Origin: Streptomyces humidus
GTDB taxonomy: Bacteria; Actinomycetota; Actinomycetes; Streptomycetales; Streptomycetaceae
Length of the DNA stretch: 64,000 bases
Direction of reading: 5' to 3'
Assembly: GCF_014649655.1 (NCBI RefSeq)
Contig: NZ_BMTL01000001.1
Span: forward strand, 186,001 to 250,000
This document shows positions 1-8,821 of this stretch, one piece after another. The translations under genes and the position numbers were made by a program. Each line of letters begins with the position of its first letter. Position 1 is the first letter of the stretch. The notes under the pieces were generated by a model that saw only the letters and a program-made list of their open reading frames with translations, searched no databases and was not told the DNA's origin.

Positions 1-1
1 G

Positions 2-949
2 CGGCTGCGCGAGCCGCAGGGCGACGGCGTGCGCACCGACTCCGGGCTCAGCGAGGGCTCCGAGGTCGGCAGCCTCTACGACCCGATGCTGTCCAAGGTG
101 ATCGCCTACGGCCCGGACCGGGAGAGCGCCCTCAGGAAGCTCCGGGCGGCCCTGGCCGGCACGGTCACCCTGGGAGTGCAGACCAACGCCGGGTTCCTGC
201 GGCGGCTGCTGGCCCATCCGGCGGTCGTGGCGGGCGAGCTGGACACGGGGCTGGTGGAACGGGAGGCCGCCTCACTGGTCACCGCCGACGTCCCGCCGGA
301 CGTGTACGCGGCGGCGGCGCTGCTGCGCCAGGCCGCTCTCGCCCCCGCGCCCGGCACGGGCTGGGTGGACCCCTTCTCGGTCGCGGACGGCTGGCGCCTC
401 GGCGGCGAGCCCGCCTGGACCGCGCACCACCTGCACGTGCCCGGACACGACCCGGTGACGGTCCGCGTGCGCGCCGCGGCCGACGGCGGACAGGAGGTGC
501 TGCTAGACGGGGAGGAGACCCCGCGGCGCAGCTCCGGGATCCTGCCCCCGCGGCCGGACGACCCCCGCTTCGTCTGCCGTCTCGACGGCGTCACGCACGC
601 CTTCGCCGCACTGCCCGACGGGACCTGGCTGGCCCGCGACGGCGACGCCTGGCAGGTGCGCGACCACGACCCGGTGGCCGCCTCCCTCGTCCGGGGGGCC
701 CACGCGGGCGCCGACTCGCTCACCGCGCCGATGCCGGGCACGGTCACGGTCGTCAAGGTCGCCGTGGGCGACGAGGTGGCCGCGGGCCAGAGCCTGCTGG
801 TGGTGGAGGCGATGAAGATGGAGCACGTCATCTGCGCCCCGCACGCCGGCGCCGTCGCCGAACTCGACGTGACGCCGGGCACGACGGTCGCCATGGACCA
901 GGTGCTGGCCGTCATCGCCCCGGCCGCCCCGGTGAAGGAGGACCTGTGA
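2..949 (+). CDS. Biotin-dependent acyl-CoA carboxylase alpha subunit, C-terminal part (5' truncated by window)
   Basis: This is the carboxyl half of a biotin carboxylase/biotin carrier fusion. The reading frame is open to the left window edge, so the ATP-grasp half lies outside. The visible part carries the end of the biotin carboxylase domain, a less conserved linker, and a C-terminal biotinyl domain with the lysine motif EAMKMEH near position 810, where biotin is attached. Family knowledge: such subunits pair with a carboxyltransferase beta subunit to carboxylate acetyl-, propionyl- or methylcrotonyl-CoA. Being followed at once by HMG-CoA lyase and an acyl-CoA dehydrogenase argues for 3-methylcrotonyl-CoA carboxylase of leucine catabolism. 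The substrate is inferred from context. Its stop overlaps the GTG start of the next gene, so the two are probably translationally coupled. Confidence 0.88.
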   Translation, partial: RLREPQGDGVRTDSGLSEGSEVGSLYDPMLSKVIAYGPDRESALRKLRAALAGTVTLGVQTNAGFLRRLLAHPAVVAGELDTGLVEREAASLVTADVPPDVYAAAALLRQAALAPAPGTGWVDPFSVADGWRLGGEPAWTAHHLHVPGHDPVTVRVRAAADGGQEVLLDGEETPRRSSGILPPRPDDPRFVCRLDGVTHAFAALPDGTWLARDGDAWQVRDHDPVAASLVRGAHAGADSLTAPMPGTVTVVKVAVGDEVAAGQSLLVVEAMKMEHVICAPHAGAVAELDVTPGTTVAMDQVLAVIAPAAPVKEDL

Positions 950-1893
950 CGCTCCCCATGGCCGTACCGGCGCCGGGCCTGCCCGCCCGGGTGCGCATCC
1001 ACGAGGTCGGCGCCCGCGACGGCCTGCAGAACGAGAAGACGACCGTGCCGACGGACGTCAAGGCCGAGTTCGTGCGCCGCCTCGCCGACGCCGGCCTCAC
1101 CACCATCGAGGCCACCAGCTTCGTCCACCCGAAGTGGGTCCCTCAACTCGCCGACGCCGAGCAGCTGTTCCCGCTGGTGAGCGATCTCGACGTGGCACTG
1201 CCGGTGCTGGTGCCGAACGAACGCGGGCTGGACCGGGCGCTCGCCCTGGGGGCCCGCCGGGTCGCCGTCTTCGCGAGCGCCACCGAGTCCTTCGCCAAGG
1301 CCAACCTCAACCGCACGGTCGACGAGGCGCTGGCCATGTTCGAGCCGGTGGTGGCCCGGGCCAGGGCGCAGGACGTACACGTGCGCGGCTATCTCTCCAT
1401 GTGCTTCGGCGACCCGTGGGAGGGCGCGGTCCCGGTCGCGCAGGTGGTCCGGGTCTGCCGCGCCCTGCTGGACCTGGGCTGTCACGAGCTGAGCCTGGGC
1501 GACACGATCGGCGTGGCCACCCCGGGCCATGTGCGGGCCCTGCTGACCGCGCTGAACGAACAGGGCGTGCCCACCGACGCGCTGGGGGTGCATTTCCACG
1601 ACACCTACGGCCAGGCGCTCAGCAACACCCTCGCCGCGCTCCAGCACGGCGTCACCACCGTCGACGCCTCGGCGGGCGGTCTCGGCGGCTGTCCGTACGC
1701 CAAGTCCGCCACCGGCAACCTCGCCACCGAGGACCTCGTGTGGATGCTGCGGGGCCTCGGCATCGACACCGGGGTGGACCTCGGCCGTCTCGTCGCCACC
1801 AGCGAGTGGATGGCCGCCCGCCTGGGCCGACCCAGCCCGTCCCGCACCGTCCGAGCACTCGGCACCACGACAGCGCCCCACAAGGAGCAGTGA
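946..1893 (+). CDS. hmgL: Hydroxymethylglutaryl-CoA lyase
   Basis: The 315-aa protein has the HMG-CoA lyase TIM barrel of the DRE-TIM family. The N-terminal catalytic loop reads VGARDGLQNE, the metal-binding histidines are in HFHDTYGQ, and the C-terminal signature GLGGCPYAKSATGN includes the conserved cysteine of the active-site loop. The enzyme cleaves HMG-CoA to acetyl-CoA and acetoacetate, the last step of leucine degradation. The GTG start overlaps the previous stop by four bases, and the next gene follows after six bases, so this is one operon. Length and motifs are normal and no defect is visible. Confidence 0.93.
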   Translation: MTLPMAVPAPGLPARVRIHEVGARDGLQNEKTTVPTDVKAEFVRRLADAGLTTIEATSFVHPKWVPQLADAEQLFPLVSDLDVALPVLVPNERGLDRALALGARRVAVFASATESFAKANLNRTVDEALAMFEPVVARARAQDVHVRGYLSMCFGDPWEGAVPVAQVVRVCRALLDLGCHELSLGDTIGVATPGHVRALLTALNEQGVPTDALGVHFHDTYGQALSNTLAALQHGVTTVDASAGGLGGCPYAKSATGNLATEDLVWMLRGLGIDTGVDLGRLVATSEWMAARLGRPSPSRTVRALGTTTAPHKEQ

Positions 1894-1899
1894 CCCGAC

Positions 1900-3060
1900 A
1901 TGGACCACCGTCTCTCCCCCGAACTGGAAGAACTCCGCCGCACGGTCGAGGAGTTCGCGCACGACGTGATAGCGCCCAAGATCGGCGACTTCTACGAGCG
2001 GCACGAGTTCCCCTACGAGATCGTCCGCGAGATGGGCCGCATGGGCCTGTTCGGGCTGCCCTTCCCCGAGGAGTACGGCGGCATGGGCGGCGACTACCTG
2101 GCCCTGGGCATCGCGCTGGAGGAACTCGCGCGGGTCGACTCGTCCGTGGCGATCACCCTGGAGGCCGGCGTCTCGCTGGGCGCGATGCCGATCCACCTCT
2201 TCGGCACGCCCGAGCAGAAGCGGGAGTGGCTGCCGCGCCTGTGCTCCGGCGAGATGCTCGGCGCCTTCGGACTGACCGAGCCGGACGGCGGCTCGGACGC
2301 GGGGGCGACGCGCACGACGGCCCGTCTCGACCCCGACACCGACGAATGGGTGATCAACGGCGCCAAGTGCTTCATCACCAACTCGGGCACGGACATCACG
2401 GGGCTGGTCACGGTCACCGCGGTGACGGGCCGCAAGCCGGACGGCCGGCCGCTGATCTCCGCGATCATCGTCCCGTCCGGCACGCCGGGCTTCACGGTCG
2501 CGGCGCCCTACTCGAAGGTCGGCTGGAACGCCTCCGACACGCGTGAGCTGTCCTTCTCCGATGTGCGCCTCCCGGCGGCGAACCTGCTGGGCGAGGAGGG
2601 TCGTGGGTACGCGCAGTTCCTGCGGATCCTCGACGAGGGGCGCATCGCCATCGCCGCGCTGGCGACCGGGCTCGCCCAGGGCTGTGTGGACGAGTCGGTG
2701 AAGTACGCCGGGGAACGGCATGCGTTCGGCCGTCCGATCGGCGCCAACCAGGCCGTCCAGTTCAAGATCGCCGACATGGAGATGAAGGCCCACACGGCGC
2801 GCCTGGCCTGGCGCGACGCGGCCTCGCGGCTGGTGGCCGGGGAGCCCTTCAAGAAGGAGGCGGCGATGGCGAAGCTGTACTCGTCGACGGTCGCCGTCGA
2901 CAACGCGCGCGACGCCACCCAGGTGCACGGCGGCTACGGCTTCATGAACGAGTACCCGGTGGCCCGCATGTGGCGCGACTCCAAGATCCTGGAGATCGGC
3001 GAGGGCACGAGCGAGGTGCAGCGGATGCTGATCGCCCGGGAGCTGGGCCTCCCCGCCTGA
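1900..3060 (+). CDS. acdH: Acyl-CoA dehydrogenase (isovaleryl/branched-chain type)
   Basis: The 386-aa protein is a full-length flavin acyl-CoA dehydrogenase. It carries the two family signatures: GAFGLTEPDGGSDAG in the middle domain and QVHGGYGFMNEYPVARMWRDSKI in the C-terminal helical domain. The sequence LEIGEGTSEVQ near the end contains the FAD/substrate-contact region. It would oxidise a short branched acyl-CoA such as isovaleryl-CoA with electron transfer to ETF. It is the third gene of the carboxylase-lyase-dehydrogenase operon, which places it in leucine/branched-chain catabolism. The gene order matches my recollection of acdH in S. coelicolor; substrate range cannot be read from sequence alone. 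Confidence 0.9.
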   Translation: MDHRLSPELEELRRTVEEFAHDVIAPKIGDFYERHEFPYEIVREMGRMGLFGLPFPEEYGGMGGDYLALGIALEELARVDSSVAITLEAGVSLGAMPIHLFGTPEQKREWLPRLCSGEMLGAFGLTEPDGGSDAGATRTTARLDPDTDEWVINGAKCFITNSGTDITGLVTVTAVTGRKPDGRPLISAIIVPSGTPGFTVAAPYSKVGWNASDTRELSFSDVRLPAANLLGEEGRGYAQFLRILDEGRIAIAALATGLAQGCVDESVKYAGERHAFGRPIGANQAVQFKIADMEMKAHTARLAWRDAASRLVAGEPFKKEAAMAKLYSSTVAVDNARDATQVHGGYGFMNEYPVARMWRDSKILEIGEGTSEVQRMLIARELGLPA

Positions 3061-3293
3061 CCCGACGCCGTTCCGCGGCCCGCGGCCCTGCACCCTCTCA
3101 TCCCCGCGCTCCCGCGCTCCCGCGCCCCGATCGGCAGCCCGGCGGCCTCAGGTCACTCCTCGAGGCCGCCGACTCCGTTTCCCCGGCGGCTTGCTGAAAG
3201 GCCGTCCGCCGTCGGTCGACAGGCAGGTCACAGGCGTTGGGCAGGCGCCGCCGAGGGCGGTCCCGGGCCCCGGACGGCCCCCTGGACATCAGC

Positions 3294-3312
3294 TGAGGTT
3301 AGGCTAACCTAC
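3294..3312. promoter_or_regulatory. Iron box (DmdR1/IdeR-type operator) upstream of desE
   Basis: The 19-bp sequence TGAGGTTAGGCTAACCTAC is a near-perfect palindrome and differs from the actinobacterial iron-box consensus TTAGGTTAGGCTAACCTAA at two outer positions. It lies about 50 bp upstream of the preferred desE start. Inference: Fe2+-loaded DmdR1 represses desE-desF here. The rest of the 3061-3362 gap shows no gene. Confidence 0.9.
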
Positions 3313-3362
3313 ATTCGAATCGTCCTCGGGTGATCCCGCCCCGTTCGAAAGTGGCCACACTC

Positions 3363-4412
3363 ATGCCCAACGCCAGAGCCGTCCGTCCCACCCGCCGTGG
3401 CATCCTCGCCGCCGGTGGCGCCCTCGGTCTCGGCGCCGTGCTCGCCGCCTGCGGGGACGGAGACGCGAGCGGCAGCGGCGCCGAGTCGTCGGCGAACGCG
3501 CCGGTCAAGTCCGGCCCCTGGACCTTCAAGGACGACCGCGGCACCACGGTGAAGCTCGACTCGGTCCCCGCGAACATCGTCGCCTTCACCGGCGTCGGGG
3601 CGGCCCTGTACGACTACGGGATCCAGGTCAAGGGCGTCTTCGGACCCACGAAGACGGCCGCGGGCAAGGCCGACGTCCAGGCCGGCGACATGGATGTCAG
3701 CAAGGTGACCGTCCTCGGCAACGTCTGGGACGAGTTCAACGTCGAGAAGTACGCGGCCCTCGCGCCCGACGTCCTCATCTCCACGATGTTCGACGGCGCC
3801 GGCACCCTCTGGTACGTCCCCGAGGCCTCCAAGGACAAGATCGCCAAGCTCGCTCCGAGCGTCGGACTGTCCGTCTACGACCGCCAGTTGACCGCTCCGC
3901 TGCAGCGCATGTGGGAGCTGGCCGAATCGCTGGGCGCCGACATGACGGCGGCCGCGGTCACCGGCGCCAAGAAGAGGTTCGAGGAAGCGGCCGCCCGGCT
4001 GCGCGCCGCCGCCAAGGCCAAGCCCGGCATCAGGGTGATGGCCGGTTCCGCGAGCCCGGAGCTGTTCTACGTCTCCGGCACCGACCTCTCCGTCGACCTC
4101 GAGTACTTCAAGGCCCTCGGCGTGAACTTCGTCGAGCCGCCGGCGAGCGCCAAGGCCAAGGGCGGCGGCTGGTACGAGTCGCTGAGCTGGGAGAACGTCG
4201 ACAAGTACCCGGCCGACATCATCATGATGGACGACCGCTCCTCGACCGTCCAGCCCGCCGACATCACCGAGGCGACCTGGAAGAAGCTGCCCGCGGTGAA
4301 GGCCGGCCAGGTCATCGCGCGCTCCCCCGAGCCGATCCTGTCCTACGACAAGTGCGTGCCGCTGCTGGAGAACCTCGCCGCGGCACTGGAGAAGGCGAAG
4401 AAGGTCGCCTGA
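3363..4412 (+). CDS. desE: Ferrioxamine-binding lipoprotein of a siderophore ABC importer
   Basis: The 349-aa protein has a twin-arginine-type signal (PTRRGILAAGG) and a lipobox LAAC with the modified cysteine at residue 30, followed by a periplasmic-binding (FepB/BtuF-like) domain. It should capture ferrioxamine at the outer face of the membrane and pass it to an ABC permease that is not encoded in this window. The start at 3363 (MPNARAV) is preferred because it places the Tat motif near the N-terminus. A GTG at 3330 in the same frame would begin only 18 bases after the iron box. The gene stands alone behind the box with desF 130 bp downstream. Confidence 0.9.
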   Translation: MPNARAVRPTRRGILAAGGALGLGAVLAACGDGDASGSGAESSANAPVKSGPWTFKDDRGTTVKLDSVPANIVAFTGVGAALYDYGIQVKGVFGPTKTAAGKADVQAGDMDVSKVTVLGNVWDEFNVEKYAALAPDVLISTMFDGAGTLWYVPEASKDKIAKLAPSVGLSVYDRQLTAPLQRMWELAESLGADMTAAAVTGAKKRFEEAAARLRAAAKAKPGIRVMAGSASPELFYVSGTDLSVDLEYFKALGVNFVEPPASAKAKGGGWYESLSWENVDKYPADIIMMDDRSSTVQPADITEATWKKLPAVKAGQVIARSPEPILSYDKCVPLLENLAAALEKAKKVA

Positions 4413-4544
4413 CAAGGGCGACCCGACGCTGCGAGTGCGCCGCGGGTGCAGCCGCGGCAATCGCGCCCGCATGGCGGAGCCGCGTGCCGACGCGGCCCCG
4501 CGCCCCTGAGTGAGCCGCCCTGCCCCACGTCTTCAGGAGCCCCC

Positions 4545-5366
4545 ATGACCACCGCCGTCGCCGCCCCCTTCCGGTTCTTCTCGCTCCGGGTCGCTCGGAC
4601 CCGGCGCCTGTCGCCGTCTCTGGTCCGGGTGAGCTTCGCCGGGGAGGACCTGCACCACTTCCTCTCCGACGGGCGCGACCAGTCGCTGTCGCTGTTCCTG
4701 CCGCAGCCGGGGCAGACAGAGCCGCGGGTTCCGTTCGAGCTGGGGGACGGCTGGTGGCAGGGCTGGCGTGAACTGCCGGACGGCGTACGGGCGGTGATGC
4801 GCTCCTACACGCTGCGGGCGCTGCGCGCCGACGCGCTCGGGCGCACCGTCGGGATCGACGTCGACTTCGTGCTGCACACGCCCGCCGGGCCCGCCTCCGC
4901 GTGGGCGGCGCGCGCGGTCGCCGGGGACCGGGTGGTGCTGCTCGGGCCCGCGGTGGCCGACAACCGGGCGATCCGGTTCCGTCCGCCGCGCGACACCGAC
5001 CTGCTGGTGCTCTGGGGCGACGAGAGCGCGCTGCCGGCCGTCGCGTCGATCCTGGAGTCGCTGCCGGCCGGACAGCGCGTGCGGGTCTGGCTGGAGGTCC
5101 AGGAACCCGGCGCCGTACAGGAGTTGTCGACCTGCGCGGCCGCCGAGGTGACCTGGGTGGTCGGGGCGGAGTCCGTCGACGCCGTCCGCGCGGCCGGTCT
5201 GCCGCCCGCCGAGAACCCCTACGTGTGGGTCGCGGGCGAGTCGGGATCCGTGAAGGCGCTGCGCCGCCACTTCGTGCGGGAGCGGGGCGTGGACCGCCGA
5301 CGGGTCACCTTCGTCGGGTACTGGCGCCGGGGCATGAGCGAGGAACAGCTCCGCGAGACCGCGTAG
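4545..5366 (+). CDS. desF: Siderophore-interacting FAD-dependent ferric reductase
   Basis: The 273-aa protein belongs to the ViuB/siderophore-interacting family: an N-terminal FAD-binding barrel with the RSYTLRAL motif followed by an NAD(P)H-binding half ending in a GYWRRGMSEE-type C-terminus. It would reduce Fe(III) in imported ferrioxamine and release Fe(II) in the cytoplasm. The ATG at 4545 is chosen because AGGAG lies 5 bases upstream. An earlier in-frame start at 4446 would add a non-conserved arginine/proline-rich leader. Gene order binding protein then reductase fits an uptake and release unit controlled by the upstream iron box. Confidence 0.88.
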   Translation: MTTAVAAPFRFFSLRVARTRRLSPSLVRVSFAGEDLHHFLSDGRDQSLSLFLPQPGQTEPRVPFELGDGWWQGWRELPDGVRAVMRSYTLRALRADALGRTVGIDVDFVLHTPAGPASAWAARAVAGDRVVLLGPAVADNRAIRFRPPRDTDLLVLWGDESALPAVASILESLPAGQRVRVWLEVQEPGAVQELSTCAAAEVTWVVGAESVDAVRAAGLPPAENPYVWVAGESGSVKALRRHFVRERGVDRRRVTFVGYWRRGMSEEQLRETA

Positions 5367-5374
5367 CGGACACC

Positions 5375-5406
5375 GCGCCCCCGTGGCAGGCCGCGCGCGG
5401 GGGCGC
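5375..5406. terminator. Hairpin after desF
   Basis: A 9-bp perfect GC stem (5375-5383 with 5398-5406) lies just after the desF stop and before the next iron box. There is no U-tract, as is common for streptomycete terminators. Confidence 0.5.
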
Positions 5407-5452
5407 ACACGTGACCACGGTCACGGCACACACAGGATCACGGTGATCAAAG

Positions 5453-5471
5453 TTAGGCTAGCCTTACCTAA
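5453..5471. promoter_or_regulatory. Iron box upstream of desABCD
   Basis: TTAGGCTAGCCTTACCTAA matches the actinobacterial iron-box consensus in both outer half-sites. It lies about 92 bp before the desA start. Inference: DmdR1-Fe2+ represses the biosynthetic operon from here, so uptake and synthesis are derepressed together under iron limitation. Confidence 0.92.
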
Positions 5472-5563
5472 GTTGATCTGAGGTTCTGCCCCCGAACCGC
5501 CCCGGTTCCGCGCCCGAACCGCCCCGCCCAGGCCCCCGTCCCCACCCCCGGAGGACCCCCACC

Positions 5564-7006
5564 ATGCGCTCGCACCTGCTCAATGACACGACCGCGGAGC
5601 ACTACCGCCGCTCCGTGACCGAAGGAGTGGAGCGGGTGGCCGCCAGACTCGCCGCCACCGACCGTCCGTTCACCGGCGTCACGGTCGACGCCCTCGCGTC
5701 CCGCGTCGACGGGATCGACCTCGACCGGCCCCTGGGCGACACGGCCGCCGTGCTGGACGAGCTGGAGGAGGTCTACCTCCGCGACGCGGTCTACTTCCAC
5801 CACCCCCGCTACCTCGCCCACCTCAACTGCCCGGTCGTCATTCCCGCGGTGCTGGGCGAGGCGGTCCTGTCCGCCGTCAACTCCTCCCTCGACACCTGGG
5901 ACCAGTCGGCCGGCGGCACCCTCATCGAGCGCAGACTGATCGACTGGACGTGCGCCCGCGTCGGCCTCGGCCCCGCCGCCGACGGGGTGTTCACCTCCGG
6001 CGGCAGCCAGTCCAACCTCCAGGCCCTGCTGCTGGCCCGCGAGGAGGCGAAGTCCGACTCCCTGGCCCGACTGCGCGTCTTCGCCTCCGACGCCGGCCAC
6101 TTCAGCGTACAGAAGTCGGCGAAACTGCTCGGCCTCGGACCCGAAGCCGTGGTCACCGTCCCCGTCGACCACGACAAGCGCATGCAGACCGTGGCGCTCG
6201 CCCACGAACTCGAGCGCTGCCGCAAGGACGGCCTCGTCCCCATGGCCGTCGTCGCCACCGCCGGCACCACCGACTTCGGCTCCATCGACCCGCTCCCCGA
6301 GATCGCCGAGCTGTGCGCCCAGTTCGGCGCCTGGATGCACGTCGACGCCGCCTACGGCTGCGGGCTCCTCGCCTCCGTGAAGTACCGGGACCGCATCGAC
6401 GGCATCGAGCGAGCCGACTCCGTCACCGTCGACTACCACAAGTCCTTCTTCCAGCCCGTTAGTTCCTCCGCCGTGCTGGTGCGCGACGCGGGCACGCTGC
6501 GCCACGCCACCTACCACGCCGAGTACCTCAACCCGCGCCGCACGGTGCGGGAGCGCATCCCCAACCAGGTGGACAAGTCCCTGCAGACCACCCGCCGGTT
6601 CGACGCCCTCAAACTGTGGATGACCCTGCGCACGATGGGCGCCGACGGCATCGGCCGGCTCTTCGACGAGGTCTGCGACCTGGCCGTCGACGGCTGGCGC
6701 CTGCTGGCCGCCGACCCGCGCTTCGACGTCGTCGTGCAGCCGTCGCTGTCCACCCTCGTCTTCCGCTACGTACCCGCCGACGTCACCGACCCGGCCGAGA
6801 TCGACCGCGCGAACCTCCACGCCCGCAAGGCCCTGTTCGCCTCAGGCGACGCGGTGGTCGCGGGCACCAAGGTCGGCGCCCGCCACTACCTGAAGTTCAC
6901 CCTGCTCAACCCCGAGACCACGACCGACGACATCGCCGCCGTCCTCGACCTGATCGCCGGCCACGCCGAGCAGTACCTGGGAGAGTCCCTTGACCGCGCC
7001 TGCTGA
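5564..7006 (+). CDS. desA: Lysine decarboxylase (PLP), desferrioxamine synthesis step 1
   Basis: The 480-aa protein is a group II PLP-dependent decarboxylase. The Schiff-base lysine is in VDYHKSFFQ (about residue 293), and upstream motifs such as TSGGSQSN and HVDAAYGCG bind the cofactor. DesA converts lysine to cadaverine. The ATG is preceded by GGAGGA at a good distance. The gene opens a four-gene operon in which every junction overlaps. The next gene starts 17 bases before the desA stop. Confidence 0.95.
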   Translation: MRSHLLNDTTAEHYRRSVTEGVERVAARLAATDRPFTGVTVDALASRVDGIDLDRPLGDTAAVLDELEEVYLRDAVYFHHPRYLAHLNCPVVIPAVLGEAVLSAVNSSLDTWDQSAGGTLIERRLIDWTCARVGLGPAADGVFTSGGSQSNLQALLLAREEAKSDSLARLRVFASDAGHFSVQKSAKLLGLGPEAVVTVPVDHDKRMQTVALAHELERCRKDGLVPMAVVATAGTTDFGSIDPLPEIAELCAQFGAWMHVDAAYGCGLLASVKYRDRIDGIERADSVTVDYHKSFFQPVSSSAVLVRDAGTLRHATYHAEYLNPRRTVRERIPNQVDKSLQTTRRFDALKLWMTLRTMGADGIGRLFDEVCDLAVDGWRLLAADPRFDVVVQPSLSTLVFRYVPADVTDPAEIDRANLHARKALFASGDAVVAGTKVGARHYLKFTLLNPETTTDDIAAVLDLIAGHAEQYLGESLDRAC

Positions 7007-8273
7007 ATCCCCGCACACCGTCCATGACTTCGTGGGAATCGGACTCGGCCCCTTCAACCTCGGACTGGCCTGTCTGACCGAGCCCATCGCCGAACTCGAC
7101 GGCCTCTTCCTGGAGTCGAAGCCCGACTTCGCCTGGCACGCCGGGATGTTCCTCGACGGCGCGCACCTCCAGACCCCGTTCATGTCGGACCTGGTCACCC
7201 TCGCCGACCCCACGTCCCCCTACTCCTTCCTCAACTACCTGAAGGAGAAGGGCCGGCTCTACCCGTTCTACATCCGCGAGAACTTCTACCCCCTGCGCGT
7301 CGAGTACGACGACTACTGCCGCTGGGCCGCGAACAAGCTGACCAGCGTGCGCTTCTCGACGACGGTCGCCGAGGTGACCTACGACGAGGGCGACGCGCTG
7401 TACGCGGTGCGGACCACCGACGGGGACGTCCACCGCGCCCGTCACCTGGTCCTCGGCACCGGCACCACGCCGTACGTCCCAAAGGCCTGCGCCGGCCTCG
7501 GCGGCGACTTCCTGCACAACTCCCGCTATGTGCAGCACAAGGCGGAGCTGCAGAAGAAGGAGTCGATCACCCTGGTGGGCTCCGGGCAGTCGGCCGCCGA
7601 GATCTACCTCGACCTGCTCTCCGAGATCGACGTGCACGGCTACCGGCTGAACTGGGTCACCCGCTCCCCGCGCTTCTTCCCGCTGGAGTACACCAAGCTC
7701 ACCCTGGAGATGACCTCCCCGGAGTACGTCGACTACTTCCGGGCCCTGCCGGAGCAGACCCGCTACCGCCTCGCCGCCGAGCAGAAGGGCCTGTTCAAGG
7801 GCATCGACGGCGCTCTCGTCGACGAGATCTTCGACCTGCTCTACCAGAAGAGCCTCGCCGCGCCCGTCCCCACCCGGCTCCTCACCAACTCGGCGCTCAC
7901 CGGCGCGAGCCACGCCGACGGCACGTACACCCTGTCCTTCCGCCAGGAGGAGCAGGGCAGGGACTTCGAGCTGAGCAGCCAGGGGCTGGTGCTGGCCACC
8001 GGCTACCACTACGCCGAGCCCGAGTTCCTCGCGCCGATCGCACACCGGCTGCGCCGCGACGCCCACGGCAACTTCGACGTCGGCCGCAACTACGCCATCG
8101 ACACCACCGGCCGGGGCGTGTTCCTGCAGAACGCGGGCGTGCACACGCACAGCGTCACCTCGCCCGACCTCGGCATGGGCGCCTACCGCAACAGCTACAT
8201 CATCCGCGAGCTGCTCGGCAGCGAGTACTACCCCGTCGAGAAGACCATCGCCTTCCAGGAGTTCGGCGTATGA
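6990..8273 (+). CDS. desB: Cadaverine N-monooxygenase
   Basis: The 427-aa protein is a flavin-dependent N-hydroxylating monooxygenase of the lysine/ornithine type. The FAD motif [12 protein letters not shown] is at the N-terminus and an NADPH motif VGSGQSAAE lies near residue 195. A C-terminal [11 protein letters not shown] segment is typical of the family. It hydroxylates cadaverine to N-hydroxycadaverine. The start is a TTG at 6990 inside the end of desA; the next methionine would remove the FAD motif, so the TTG is well supported. Overlap implies coupled translation. Confidence 0.95.
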   Translation: MTAPAESPHTVHDFVGIGLGPFNLGLACLTEPIAELDGLFLESKPDFAWHAGMFLDGAHLQTPFMSDLVTLADPTSPYSFLNYLKEKGRLYPFYIRENFYPLRVEYDDYCRWAANKLTSVRFSTTVAEVTYDEGDALYAVRTTDGDVHRARHLVLGTGTTPYVPKACAGLGGDFLHNSRYVQHKAELQKKESITLVGSGQSAAEIYLDLLSEIDVHGYRLNWVTRSPRFFPLEYTKLTLEMTSPEYVDYFRALPEQTRYRLAAEQKGLFKGIDGALVDEIFDLLYQKSLAAPVPTRLLTNSALTGASHADGTYTLSFRQEEQGRDFELSSQGLVLATGYHYAEPEFLAPIAHRLRRDAHGNFDVGRNYAIDTTGRGVFLQNAGVHTHSVTSPDLGMGAYRNSYIIRELLGSEYYPVEKTIAFQEFGV

Positions 8274-8821
8274 CCACCCCCGCGGCCGTGGGCCGCCTCT
8301 CCCTGCGTCCCCTCGACCCGCTCCGCGACGCCGAGCTGCTGCACCGCTGGGTGACGCACCCCAAGGCCGCCTACTGGATGATGCAGGACGCCACGGTCGT
8401 CGACGTCGAGCGGGCCTACGCGGACATCGCCGCCGACGAGCACCACCACGCGCTCCTCGGACTGCACGACGGCGAGCCCGCGTTCCTGATGGAGCACTAC
8501 GACCCCGTCCACCGTGAGCTGGCCGGCCTGTACGAACCGCTCCCGGGCGACGTCGGCATGCACTTCCTGGTGGCCCCCACGGACCGGCCGGTGCACGGCT
8601 TCACCCGCGCGGTGATCACCGCCGTCGTGGCGCACCTCTTCGCGGACCCGGCGGTGCGGCGCGTCGTCGTCGAGCCGGACGTCTCCAACACGGCCGTGCA
8701 CGCGCTCAACGAGGCCGTCGGCTTCGTGCCCGAGCGGGAGATCCGGAAACCGGAGAAGCGGGCGCTGCTGAGCTTCTGCACGCGTGAGCGGTTCACCGCG
8801 GCGACGGGGGTGGCGGCATGA
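8270..8821 (+). CDS. desC: N-hydroxycadaverine acyltransferase (GNAT)
   Basis: The 183-aa protein is an IucB/RhbD-type acetyltransferase. It carries the motif [20 protein letters not shown] and the terminal [19 protein letters not shown], which hold the acyl-CoA site in this family. It acylates N-hydroxycadaverine with acetyl- or succinyl-CoA to give the hydroxamate units of desferrioxamine B/E. ATGA overlaps join it to desB upstream and desD downstream. Confidence 0.94.
   Translation: MTTPAAVGRLSLRPLDPLRDAELLHRWVTHPKAAYWMMQDATVVDVERAYADIAADEHHHALLGLHDGEPAFLMEHYDPVHRELAGLYEPLPGDVGMHFLVAPTDRPVHGFTRAVITAVVAHLFADPAVRRVVVEPDVSNTAVHALNEAVGFVPEREIRKPEKRALLSFCTRERFTAATGVAA

Noticed and set aside
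106..3093. A 995-codon open frame on the minus strand opposite the leucine-catabolism operon
   Set aside because: Composition is that of a frame shadow in high-G+C DNA (H, R, V, G-rich, no domain), and three genes with clear motifs occupy the plus strand.
3330..3362. GTG start of desE at 3330
   Set aside because: It would lie only 18 bases after the iron box and adds residues before the Tat motif that are not expected.
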